DNA of 64,000 nucleotides from Coix lacryma-jobi var. lacryma-jobi (lineage: Eukaryota > Streptophyta > Magnoliopsida > Poales > Poaceae). Of this stretch, positions 42,328-52,766 are shown in pieces. The stretch's first letter is position 1, and every line of letters starts with the position of its first letter. The notes beneath the pieces were generated by a model that saw only the letters and a program-made list of their open reading frames with translations, ran no database searches and was not told the origin of the DNA. Made by a program: the position numbers and the translations under genes. Location: assembly GCA_009763385.1 (NCBI GenBank), contig CM019827.1:109209204-109273203 (forward strand), given 5' to 3'.

Positions 42328-44275
42328 TGTTGGTAGTTCTTAGCTTCACTAAAGATAGAGCTAGGCAACTATCCCCGGTAACGGTCTAGAAATGCTTGTT
42401 GACACTTGCCAACGTCGTTACTAGGAGTAGACTATGGAATCTATCCTTGGCAACGGCGTCAGAAATGCTTGAAGCAAGTCCAGTCACTATACCTAAAGGA
42501 GTGAAGCTAAAGCAGTTGTCTACTAATGCCAAATGGGGTTATCAATCCTGACACTAGTAGGAGCTAGCTAGAGAGAATGCAATCTACCAAGAGGAGATTC
42601 TGCAAGCGCACAGAACTATTGTAGTAGCACTTCGCCTGGGAGTACCAGGTGTCGATTTATTTGATCCCAAGGGAAGGCTAGGGTGGTGTATGAGTTGAGT
42701 CAAGGAGGGGATGAGAGTCGAAGAATAAGAAAAGGGGAAAGGAGAGAAAAGAAGATGAAAGGCTAGAAAGAATATGTGGGTGGATAGGTAAGGATGAAAT
42801 GGATGGTAAGGTAAGGTGGATGAATAGATAGATAGGGGGTAACTAAGGATAACTAAGATAACTAACTAACAACTATTAACTACTCCTAGATGACCACGAA
42901 GCAAGATAACTACGAAGCAAGATAGGCAAATGACAATAAAGCAACCAAGTTAAGTAAAGTTTTATTCCTATCTTATCAAGTATCGAGGTGTACTAGCCTT
43001 TACCACTGACTTAGGTTGAACGCTAGCACAACGAGCCTTACTGTTAAACTGGGCCAACTACGTGGTGGAATTCAAGGCGCACAGGGCTGTCACCACCTGC
43101 TTGCTACCACAGCTATCCGGGGGTCCAGCCGTATCTGAAGGTAAGTCTATAACTAAGCACCACGCTTAACTATATTCTAACTATCTCTACCCTAGCTTTG
43201 AATAGAGACACCCTTGCGGACGTCAGAGCAAATACTTGACTTAATAAGATAAACACTAAACTAACTAAGCAACCTATTGGCAAAGATCAAACACTAAGCT
43301 CACTAGAGATTAACTACTATGGCTAAGTGAATTGAACTGTAGGGATAACTAGGTCACACTCAAGGTACTTGATAAAGTAATACTGAAAGTAATACTAAAG
43401 TAATACTGGGATAAAGATAAGTGTACCTGAGATACAAGAGAGCAAACCAGACCAGAGACGCCGGGAAATCAACCGACCTCCGATGCCAGTCGCTCGCACC
43501 CGCTTCTCTCTTAGCAAGCTCTACGCTACTATACCACTGGTCAGGGCTGAGCTGTGCTAAACTAAGAGCCGCGCTGTAGCGAGGGCACTAGAGCTATACT
43601 CTCTCTACTAGCTAACCTACTTGCCTAAGCTCTCACTTGCTTGCTTCTACTTGCTTTGCTTCTCTTGCTTTGGGGGTGTCTTTGTTTTGGTGTGTGTTAT
43701 GAAGTGACGCCTCCAGGGGGTATTTATAGCCCAAGTGAGTGAGGGGGGTACTTATAGGGGGCAGCCAACCGACCTAGGGCAAACCCTAGTGGCGGGCGCC
43801 AGCCCAAGGTGGCGGTCGCCACCCCCATCACCGTTGGATGCACCGCCATTGCTTCAACGGCATCCAGGAGCTCCAGAGAGGCGGTGGTTAGGTCGATTGC
43901 ATGTCCAAGTAACTGCCATTTGGTATTGATCCACGCCATTCCCTCCTGAGTCGTCCAATGCCACTGCCCTAGTGACCAAGGGCCAAGATTTGGCCTTGGG
44001 GTGGTCACACGGATCAGTGACGTGGCAAGGGGGGAAGTTGGGCCTGTCCATGTGGCGGGCGCCACCCCACTAGGGCCCAAATGGGTCCTGGTGAGTGGGC
44101 TCATCTCCTGGTGGGTCCATTCTCCAAATTTGGTCCAAATCCTGCATTCAAATAAAAATCTATGGACATGTGGAATTTGGTTAGTTTGAAACTTATTTGA
44201 CTACATTTCATGCCTTTTTGGTGAATTTTAGGGTAAAATGTTGATGGTAAAACAGGTGTTTAAGGACCATCAACA
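42328..44275 (-). mobile_element. Solo LTR D (gypsy family of C and E)
   Basis: TGTTGGTAG to CATCAACA, 1948 bp, with a perfect target duplication ACGAG (42323-42327 and 44276-44280). No interior is present, so it arose by LTR-LTR recombination. It has only one GTGGCGGGCGCCAC unit (44052). Confidence 0.96.
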
Positions 44276-45783
44276 ACGAGGTTGGACGGTTTTACCCTCA
44301 GGGGGTATTTGGGTCAGTGCTTCATGTTAGGGTGTTTGTGTCTTTTGGATGTGAGCCTATATATATGTGTGAAGGGGCTAAGGTAGCCATCCTTGGAGGT
44401 GTGTCACTCTCATTTGTTCATGTGAGAGGAGGCTAGGGTTAGAGGAGAGGAGGGCTCTTGTTCTTGAGCTTTTTGCCATTCGAGCTTTATGTTGCGAGGA
44501 GTGGCTTGTAACCCAACACCACGAGCTAATACAATCCTTCATCTTGTTGAAATCCAAGGATCAAATTCGTGCTCCTCTTTGTTGGCTGAAATTTTGATTG
44601 AATTTGTGTTTTGTTATTCGCGTTTCTCTCTTTCCCCTCTTTGTGATTTCATAAGTTCTTTCGATTTGAGGGATGATTTGTGATTCTATTTGAACCATCT
44701 TGTGCTAGGACATGAGAGGCATCTTTCCACCAATATATTTTCTCAGAAACCTCACGAGCATCGAGATCGGGCGGAAATCGTTTTCGTTCTCCAAACTTTC
44801 CCCTTTTCACGTGATCTGAAATATCTCTTGATTTAGTTGGGTTCGAGCCATGATTTCTTAAGAATAGCTCACCTACATGTGCATGATCACCTGCGTGAAG
44901 TTTGGTTGCAAGCCCTTTTGATTTGGTCGAGATCCGATCGAATTTGAGTTTGATACGAGCTGTTTTTGTGCAGTCTGGGCATTACCGGACTGTCCGGCAC
45001 TCATCCCCGGACTGTCCGGGCGTCGGGGCTATTCACGGGCAGATTTGGTACGCGTTGCTGCCGATTTAATTTTTGAACGGTGGACTGTCCAGGCCTCATT
45101 CCCAGACTGTCTGGGGTTCAATAGCGGACAATCCGCGATTCACTGGCAGACAGTCCGCCACTGCACAGTTTCGCTCTTTTCGTCTATATCTTTTGCGTAT
45201 GAGCTCCGATTTGAGATCCGTTTGTTGCGTTGGTTTCGTAACTTCTTAAGGATCATTTCAAAGTACTTTTTCCAGCATTGGTCAAAGTATTTTTGGTCAG
45301 ACACTTCCTTTTTCCTCATAGGAGTTAAGTGTTCCGCTTTCGAAGTTTCGTTGGTTCTAGCGTCCGTACCTTTTGCGTTCGAGCTCCGATTTGAGATCCA
45401 TCTATTGCGTTAGTTTCCTAACTTCATAAGGATCTTTCCAAGGTGCTTTTGCCACCAGTTGTCCTAAGTAGTTTTGGTCGAACACTTTCTTCTTCTCCAT
45501 AGGAGTGGAGTGTTCCATTATCAGAGGTTCGATTGTTCTAGGAGCTTGCTTGTGCAGTTTTGCCCTGTTCTTTGGCGCTTGGTTTTGGGGGTTCTTCGGT
45601 AGTTCTGTTGTACCTCTAGGACATCTCCTAGGGTATCCACCTATTCGTAGGTCATGAACTCACCGGTTGTTTGAGTCTTTGATTTTTGGGTGATTTTCTG
45701 GGACAAGGGCCATCATTTCTCGAGAAGAAGTTTGAGGCTCCCATTCATCCCCCTCCCTTTAGTCGTCAATTTGGTCCTTCAAT

Positions 45784-45800
45784 TGGTATTGGAGCCAGTT
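45784..45800 (+). other. Primer-binding site of element F
   Basis: TGGTATTGGAGCCAGTT, initiator-Met type with two changes, two bases inside the LTR. Confidence 0.88.
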
Positions 45801-45925
45801 AAGGATCTCTCTACCTTAACCAGTTCTAGATCCACGAAGGCGACCTTTTTGAGTGCTTTTGCTTCTGACTTTGTTTGTCGAGGTGTTGAGCTTTTGTTTG
45901 GCTAACACTAACGGTGCTCTTGAAA

Positions 45926-48438
45926 ATGACACCAAGTTCTTCCTTCAGTGTGTCTTTGTCCTTAGGTTTGAATGATGGACATGCGATCGAGGATGACATC
46001 TTGGGAAGGAGGAGTGCAGTTGATGAGAGGGATCACGAGGTGAATGAGTTGTTGAATCTTCTGCGTGATGATGAGTTGTCACTATAGATGGGCATAAAGC
46101 CCAAGCCCGTCAGCCCGGCCCAAAGCCCACCATTTTTGCCCGGCCCGGTGGCTGGCAGGACCGGGCCGGCCCGGCCCGTCCCTAGGGCCATGCCTGGGCC
46201 AGACCCTAGGCACGGCGAGCCGACCCGACCCGTTATATATATAATTATATATTATAATTATAAGTATAAATAAATATATAAATAAACATAAATATATATA
46301 TAACTATAAATAAATATATATAAGTAAATATAAATATACATAAATACATATTTATAAATATAAAAATATATGTACACATATATATCCTAGTTTTACTAGC
46401 GGGCCTTCGGGCCGACACGTTCTACCACTAGGCCGTGCCTGGGCCGGAGGTCAAGCCCGCGGGCCTAATAGGCACGGCCCACAGGGCACGGCGGGCCTTC
46501 TAGGCCCGACCTCCAACAGGCCGGGCCGGCCCGTTGTGGAGCCAGGTCGGCCCATTGTCGGGCCAGGCCGACCCGTCATGGCCCGTTGCCCATCTATAGC
46601 TGTCACTAGAGGATCTTCTACATCAACTTGGCAAAGCCAAGAAAGGTACACTTGCATGTGGTCTTGTGACCTTGCACAACCTTTATGAGGCTCGCTCTAG
46701 GAATGATGAGCTTTGTAGTACCTTGCGTAGAAAGGTCGAAAAGTTGAAATGCTCCATTGCTAGGTTGAAGTCTAGTGCCTCTTTGCCTTGCACCTCCTGT
46801 GTTGACTTGGTTAGGAAGAATGATGTGCTATGCCTTTCTCTTGCTAGCTTAAATTCTGAAAATGACATGTTAAAATTCAATGCTTCCAAACCATGTCTAG
46901 ATTGCATTGACTTGCGCAAGGATCTTGATAATGCTAAAACTGAAATAGCCTTGCTAAAGTCAAATGCTTTATTACCATGTGTTTCTTGTGAGTCTTTACA
47001 TGCTGAAATTAATAAACTGAAATTGACTCACACCACATGTGTAGATGAACTTGAGCATGCTAGGGCTTAAATTGATGAGATAAATGCTAGGCCTTGTAGC
47101 TTGTGCTCTTTGAATAAAAATGAGTGCCTTACTTCTTGTGCTAATCATGATTCATTGCTTGATGTGAATGGTGATGTTTCTTCCACCGATTTCATTTGCA
47201 CATCATGCATTGATTTGGAAAAAGAAGTTTTGGTTTTGAAAATTTTGCGCGATGATATGAGCGCCAAGTTGGTTGAGCACAATGATATGTGTGCCAACCT
47301 TGAGAAGGAGATTGAACTCTTGCGTACCACATATGCCGAGTGCATTGAAAAGGAGATGGAAAACTTGAGAAACACTCCTTGTGGTACTTGTGATCGCCTC
47401 ATGTTTAAAAATGAGGTTTTAGCCAAAAGATGCAAGAGTCTTTGTGCTAAGTCTTTTGATTCACGCATTTCTTGCAACTCTGATGTTGGTGTTTCCAAGT
47501 TTGCATCTTTGCAACCGGAGTTGAGTTCTTGTGTTGCGCGTGAGTCTTTTGACTGTAGCATTAGTGTCAAGGTTTCGGATAGCTCCTTCATAGCTAGTCC
47601 TAACCTTGTTGTTTCTTCGAGTGATGTCCAAGGGACTTCTCATGACAAGGGTGCTTCTCACATTTTTGGAAATCGTGCTCCCAATCCGATATTCCATTGC
47701 TCCTTTTGCAAGAAAGATGGACACTCATTCGATTTTTGCTTTCACCGTGTCAAACACGAGCGGCGTATTCGAGCTAATGCTTTTAGGAAGCCGCGTAGCC
47801 TTTCCCATGGCACGTGTGCTCCTAGTATTGGCACCAAGGTGGTTGTTATGCTTCTTGTTCTAAGTCCCAAGGGACTTCTCACTTGTCGGAGAATGGTGTG
47901 TCTTCCAATAGGACTTTGTACCACTGCTCTTTTTTTGAGAAAGATGGGCATCAAGAAAGCTTTTGCTATCGGCGTGCCAAATGCTTGCGCCAAGCTCGTT
48001 CTTCTAGGAACTTGGTGGTTCATAGCCCTTCTCATGGCATGGACACTTGTGTTCCTAGTAAGAAGCCCTTCTTTGTTGATGGGTTTTATGACTCCTTTTC
48101 TAGTGGTTTGGGTCATGGTCGTGGACATGCTTCTAGTGCTACTTGTGTTGGTCCACGTCATGCTTCTCATGGTGCTTCTATTGGTTCTTCTCAAAAAACC
48201 TTGGAAGATGTTTGTCTCTTTTCCTGCGGTACGACTCGTTCTTCTCCTCGAGTTGTCCTTTTGAGGAATGCTTCCAAGGATGTTTCAAAACTGAATTTAA
48301 ACCAACATTTGCATCATGCGAACCCACATGATAAGTTGAGTGCTCCTTTGAGAGTTGTGACCAAGTCGGGTTCCCAAGTACATGCTTGCTAACCCTTCGG
48401 GGTCCAAGACTCGGGTTACTTTGTCCTCTTGTGTGTAG
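45926..48438 (+). pseudogene. ORF1 of element F: Gag-extension-like protein, broken
   Basis: The start ATG at 45926 matches that of A. The same CxxC-studded coiled-coil layout follows (46666-47070, 47101 on). Breaks: the hAT MITE at 46083-46598, TAA at 47068, a frameshift near 47837, and another near 48367 shortly before the A-like end (TAG 48436). Of the two C-terminal knuckles the first (CSFCKKDGH...FC, about 47700) is intact, and the second has Phe for its second Cys (codon 47934-47936), the reverse of the state in A. Confidence 0.8.
46083..46598. mobile_element. hAT-type MITE
   Basis: 516 bp with 12-bp terminal inverted repeats (TATAGATGGGCA / TGCCCATCTATA) and an 8-bp target duplication GTTGTCAC / GCTGTCAC (46075-46082, 46599-46606; one change). 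The GC-rich ends have many GGGCCGGCCC-like subterminal motifs and the core is strongly AT-rich. It has no transposase and depends on a hAT enzyme in trans (family knowledge). Confidence 0.9.
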
Positions 48439-48448
48439 ATATGAGGAC

Positions 48449-48525
48449 GCGGGGTGGAGAACATGCGCCTGATGGAACTTGGTCTTTTAGATGTGACCAA
48501 GATTTCATGGTTCTCTACACCCCGC
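48449..48525 (+). other. Two-level stem-loop after ORF1 of element F
   Basis: Same as A 4211-4287: outer arms at 48449-48462 and 48510-48525. The inner arms are CTTGGTC (48478-48484) and GACCAAG (48495-48501), where A has CTTGATC and GATCAAG, a paired change. Confidence 0.78.
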
Positions 48526-49172
48526 TTAGAATTGCCTCCAAAGAGGCTTTTGCAGCTTGGTGAGCTTTCTTATACACTCATACCTTGTACATCCATGATC
48601 TATTTCTTGTGGTATGAGATGGTCTTTCATGTGCTCACTTGTATAGTTTTTGCATGTACATTTTCTTTTGTATCATGTTTACTTTAGCCTAGCATGTGCT
48701 ATCTTCTGTACCATATGTCATGCTAGCTTTGTGTATAGCCTGGTGGATTAGTCACTTTTCATGCTAGTTTGTGATCCTCATGAACATTATGTCATGCTTT
48801 ACCATACTTCTCCATGAGCTTTACTTGTAGAGGTATGATGTTCATTAGGTATCACTTTTCAAGTGCTAGTTTTGGTTAGCTACATGTACCTTGTTGACAT
48901 GTTTAGTTTGAGCACTAGCCTTTCACACTTGTATCATGTACATGTTTTTGGATCTATTGCTATCATTATCTTACATTGTAGCATGTGTTGAGGTTTAGGC
49001 TGTGTTTGGATTGATCATGTCACTAGGTTGCATTTTGCTCCATAGTGCTTTATCCTGTTGCATGGTAGTCTTGTCTAGTTTGAATTCAGATCTCCTCGCG
49101 GTATCATTCTTGGGTAGGCCTCTTTTTGTTGAGAGTCCACCTTATGCTTTTTATGTGACTAACCGTTTTTGT

Positions 49173-49620
49173 GGAGACCTTGAGGTCACACTGGACAAGA
49201 CAATGCCTTGTGCTTCTTCTGTCTTTGAGCTTGCAGGAGAACAGGAGCTTGGAGAGGGCATTTCGGCTCACGGACCCGATCCCACTTCTTCCACGACTTG
49301 GGGTTTCGTTCGAGCAGCTCTCTAATGCGCACTAGCTGCACCTGAGGGAGCGACAGCATCTGGCGAGGGGGAGACGACTTCAGCGAGGCAAGCGCCCCGG
49401 AGATTTTAGCATATTCAGGCGTCCCCTCGGGTTTCACACAAGCAGGCGGTCAAACGCATCATGAGGTACCTCTGACACACTTCTGAGTTCGGGTTTGGTA
49501 CTCTTCTTCTTCGACCCCTTTGCTTTGTGGTTTTTCCGATGTGGATTTTACTGGCTGTTCGCTTGAGTGTTTCTTGGCTCTTCGCTTGTGAGTTTGGTGT
49601 GTGTTTTCCTTTTAGTTGGG
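49173..49620 (+). pseudogene. Three collinear pol scars in element F
   Basis: The hinge between integrase and RT (49173-49420) matches B 10418-10760. A piece of RNase H (49424-49560) matches B around 11812-11965. The last pol codons and following sequence (49575-49620) match B 12345-12400. They lie in pol order with the intervening parts deleted, so the element descends from a B-like autonomous element. Confidence 0.75.
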
Positions 49621-50532
49621 AAAGCATTTTGCTTGTTGTATCGTAGTTTGACTTCTCCGATACCCTTTTTCTTTTGGGTTTTTCTTTTTAGGCTAGCTTT
49701 TGTTACGATTTTTATAGACTAGCTTTTGCATGCATTTCATCATGTATTCTACTGCATTTTAGAGCTTCATGTTTAGAGCAATGAGAATGAGATTATGCTC
49801 TTTTTGGTATACCTTGTTTATTCATGATGATGCTTGTAGCTTAGGCTCTTTTTGATCACTTGATACATGTTATGAGCTAAGCTATTTTTGCAAATGGTGA
49901 ACTTGATTAATCAACTATGAAACCTTTAATTTGTTCACCATTGAGAGTGGCAACTAGCATGGGTAGGATGTGTTGAGATCACTTGTGCTATCTTTTGTAT
50001 GCTAGATTGCTATGTCTCTTGCACTGAGTCATTCACTTGCTTGGATTGTTCATATTTACCATGTGCTTCAAATTTGATCCAATTCTAGTGAAATGAAAAG
50101 ATCGAGATGGGATTGCATGTGTTAGCACCTCACGGTATCGAGACTGTTTCTCATTGCACTTTTGAGTTAAACTTGAGTCGTGTAGTGTAAGACCGAAACC
50201 GGTGCTTTAAGCTTCCGATTGCTTTTCTTGCATAGGCTTAGCCCGGTTGAAAAGTTAGGCAATGACCATGTTTTCAACCTCTCGCAATCACATGCTTTAA
50301 ATTTGAACTTGTGTTAATACCGCTGCAATTTCCGATAAAATTTGATAATGACACAAGTATATGTTTCATTTGATGGCATGATGATTGAACTTTGATAGGG
50401 GTAGTTCACCTTTTATACATGAGTTAGCACTTGTTTGATTTCCTGACTATTCATGCTTAGTGCTATTTTAGTGGTGAACTCCTGTTCAAATGGCTTAAAA
50501 CTGCCCATATGCTTAATTGTTCATATTTTGTA

Positions 50533-51384
50533 GGGAGAATTAGCTCTGGGACACTCCGAAAGGCCTAAATTGGTTGGTGGACACGTCCACTTTCAATATT
50601 TGCCAGAAGACACTATGGTTTCGTATAATTGGGCCAATGGACATTGACTCTCATCTAATATTTTTATAAAATAGATATAAAATCATATAAGTCCTGGAAA
50701 ATTATACTATAAATTTTTCTACAATCTACATGATAAGAATTATAAACTAAAAATATTGTTTTGCGCTGAAATGATCATTTTGCCCCCACTTCATAAATAA
50801 ACAAAGATAATCATGGTTAATTTGCTTATATGATTGTAGGTCACTACAAATCTTGGGACAAATCATAGAATGCGTACATCAACAAATCTTGACAATGCTA
50901 AAAATATTAGCTCAAAATAATAAAGTTTATAGTGACATATTTAGCATGTCTGAATTATAGATTTATCTCTTGTGGAGCTTAATTGATATACTAAACTTTG
51001 TTATTTTGATATGATATTTTTATGATAGACAAGATTTGGTAATGTATGCATTCTGTGATTTTGTCAGTATTTTTAATATATTACAAATAAATTAACTAAT
51101 TAATCATGGTTATCTTTGTCTATTCATGAAGAGAGGCAAAATTATCATTTTAGTGCAAAATAATATTTTTAGTATGTAGTTCTTATCATGTAGAGTGTCG
51201 AAAAAATTATATTATAATTTTTTAGCACTTATATAATTTTATATCTATTTTATAAAAATATTGGATGAGGGTCGATGTCTATTGGCCCAATTACACAAAA
51301 CCATAGTGTCTTCTGGCAAATATTGAAAGTGGATGTGTGCACCGGCCAATTTAGGCCTCGGAATGTCCCAGGGCCAATTCTCCC
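50533..51384. mobile_element. Fold-back Mutator-type MITE
   Basis: 852 bp starting GGGAGAATT and ending AATTCTCCC, with a perfect 9-bp target duplication TATTTTGTA (50524-50532, 51385-51393). The two halves are inverted copies over well over 300 bp each, with the centre near 50960, so the whole element can form one long hairpin. The 9-bp duplication indicates Mutator-type mobilisation. No ORF is present. Confidence 0.9.
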
Positions 51385-51962
51385 TATTTTGTATTCATTT
51401 GATCAGTTTGAGCCTTTGCTAGCATTTGTTTTGGTAGCTACACTTTCAGGGCAGCACCCTTTTGAGCATCTTTTTCATTCTGATTGCTATACACTTGAAG
51501 TTGTTGCATTGTGCATATCATGCATTTTTAGCTTAGTGTACATACCCCCAGCTCTGATACTCTTCATGGTCACTTCCAATGCTTTTCACTGCTCCCATAT
51601 GCTTTTGGTTGATGACTTGTCTTGTGTTTGTGTCAACCATGTGGAGAAATGTCAAAACCCCTCAGCATGTTCCCTTTTGTCAAGGGGGAAAAGTTGTTTG
51701 CAAGGGGGAGTTTGTGTGTTGGCACAAAGGGGAGAGTCGTGCACTTTGGGGAGAACTTTGAGCTAGGGGGAGTTTAGCTCTTTTATGTGTTTCAGTTGGT
51801 ATCCATCATTTGGTATGGAGTGCATTTGGTGTAGTGAGATTTGTTGCATAGCCTTTATGTGTAGGCTTGCTTTCAGGGGGAGTCGCTTTTGCTTTGCTGC
51901 TTCTCCGCGTGCTCCGAGTGTTTGTGCTCCATTTGGTATTGAGCTTCTCTTTGTGTTTTCTC

Positions 51963-52239
51963 AGTTGGTATCGAGCCTGCTAGTCGTGTTGAGCCATTTT
52001 GCCTCTATCTTGAGAGACTAGCAGTCTTTGGTGATTTGAGCCTTTGAGCTAGTCATGTTGAGCCTTTTCTGCCTCTTCTTGAGGGCTAGCTCATTTTTGA
52101 CTTGGTTGCGTCGAGCCGTTGCCCATGTCTTTGGGAACCAAGTCTTTCACTCTTTGTCTGAGCTTTCACTCTTTTGTGGAGTCTTGCTCGGATTTTGCTT
52201 GGTTGCGTTGAGTCGTTGCCCATGTCTTTGGGGACCAAG
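51963..52239 (+). other. Array of four two-level hairpins (element F)
   Basis: Outer arms: CTGCTAGTC/GACTAGCAG (51977-51985, 52016-52024), GAGCTAG/CTAGCTC (52046-52052, 52086-52092), GACTTGGTT/AACCAAGTC (52099-52107, 52136-52144), CTTGGT/ACCAAG (52198-52203, 52234-52239). Inner arms are CTC/GAG, CCTC/GAGG, CCCA/TGGG and CCCA/TGGG. A TTGGTATCGAGC motif (51965-51976) leads directly into the first unit. Confidence 0.85.
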
Positions 52240-52766
52240 TTAGGTTCATTTCAAATTGCCCCTTCTTTGGCTTTTCTTTTGCTTTTTGGGCATTTGAATG
52301 AACAATCTTCTCATGTCAAGTGACTTTGTTCTTTGCCCTTTTATGGCTTTTGGTCACATGAATGAGATTTTCGGTCTTGGTATCTCAAACCATCTCTTGT
52401 GACTAGTGTTTGTCAATTCAATCATCAAGGGGGAGAAATTTTGAAACCCAAGTGGATAAGAACCTTGATCTTGGTTTCTTTTGTGATGATTGTTTGACAA
52501 TTTATTTGAGATTGTTTTTTTAGTACCTTTTTGGGATTCATGAAACTCTTGTTTTCTCTTGACTCTTTGGTTGTGTGGAGGCTTTGCCCGCTTTTCCCAT
52601 TTCTTTCGGGACCGAGAGCTTTTATTTGGAGCTTTCATGATCCTTCCTCATATCAAGTGGCCTTGTGTTTGCTTTTGCTTGGCTTTTGGGCACTTGAATG
52701 AGGCTTGCCTTCAAACCCTTCCTTTGTGGTTTCATTGTTAGTCAATGCATTCATCAAGGGGGAGAT

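Larger units (their letters stand above)
41362..45781 (+). repeat. 5' LTR of element F, interrupted by solo LTR D
   Basis: Starts TGAGAACATATATG and ends GGTCCTTCA. The hairpin array in U3 is at 41980-42150, the TATA box at 44358-44366, and CCGGACTGTCCGG-type sites begin at 44985. D occupies 42328-44275. Confidence 0.92.
49621..52766 (+). other. 3' non-coding region of element F
   Basis: It is alignable with the B 3' region. It contains the Mutator-type MITE (50533-51384), the hairpin array (51963-52239), further purine runs near 51680-51775 and 52429, and the polypurine tract CAAGGGGGAGAT ending at 52766. Confidence 0.8.

Noticed and set aside
46088..46273. Short proline-rich frame
   Set aside because: Lies in the GC-rich end of the hAT MITE and reflects GGGCC repeats.
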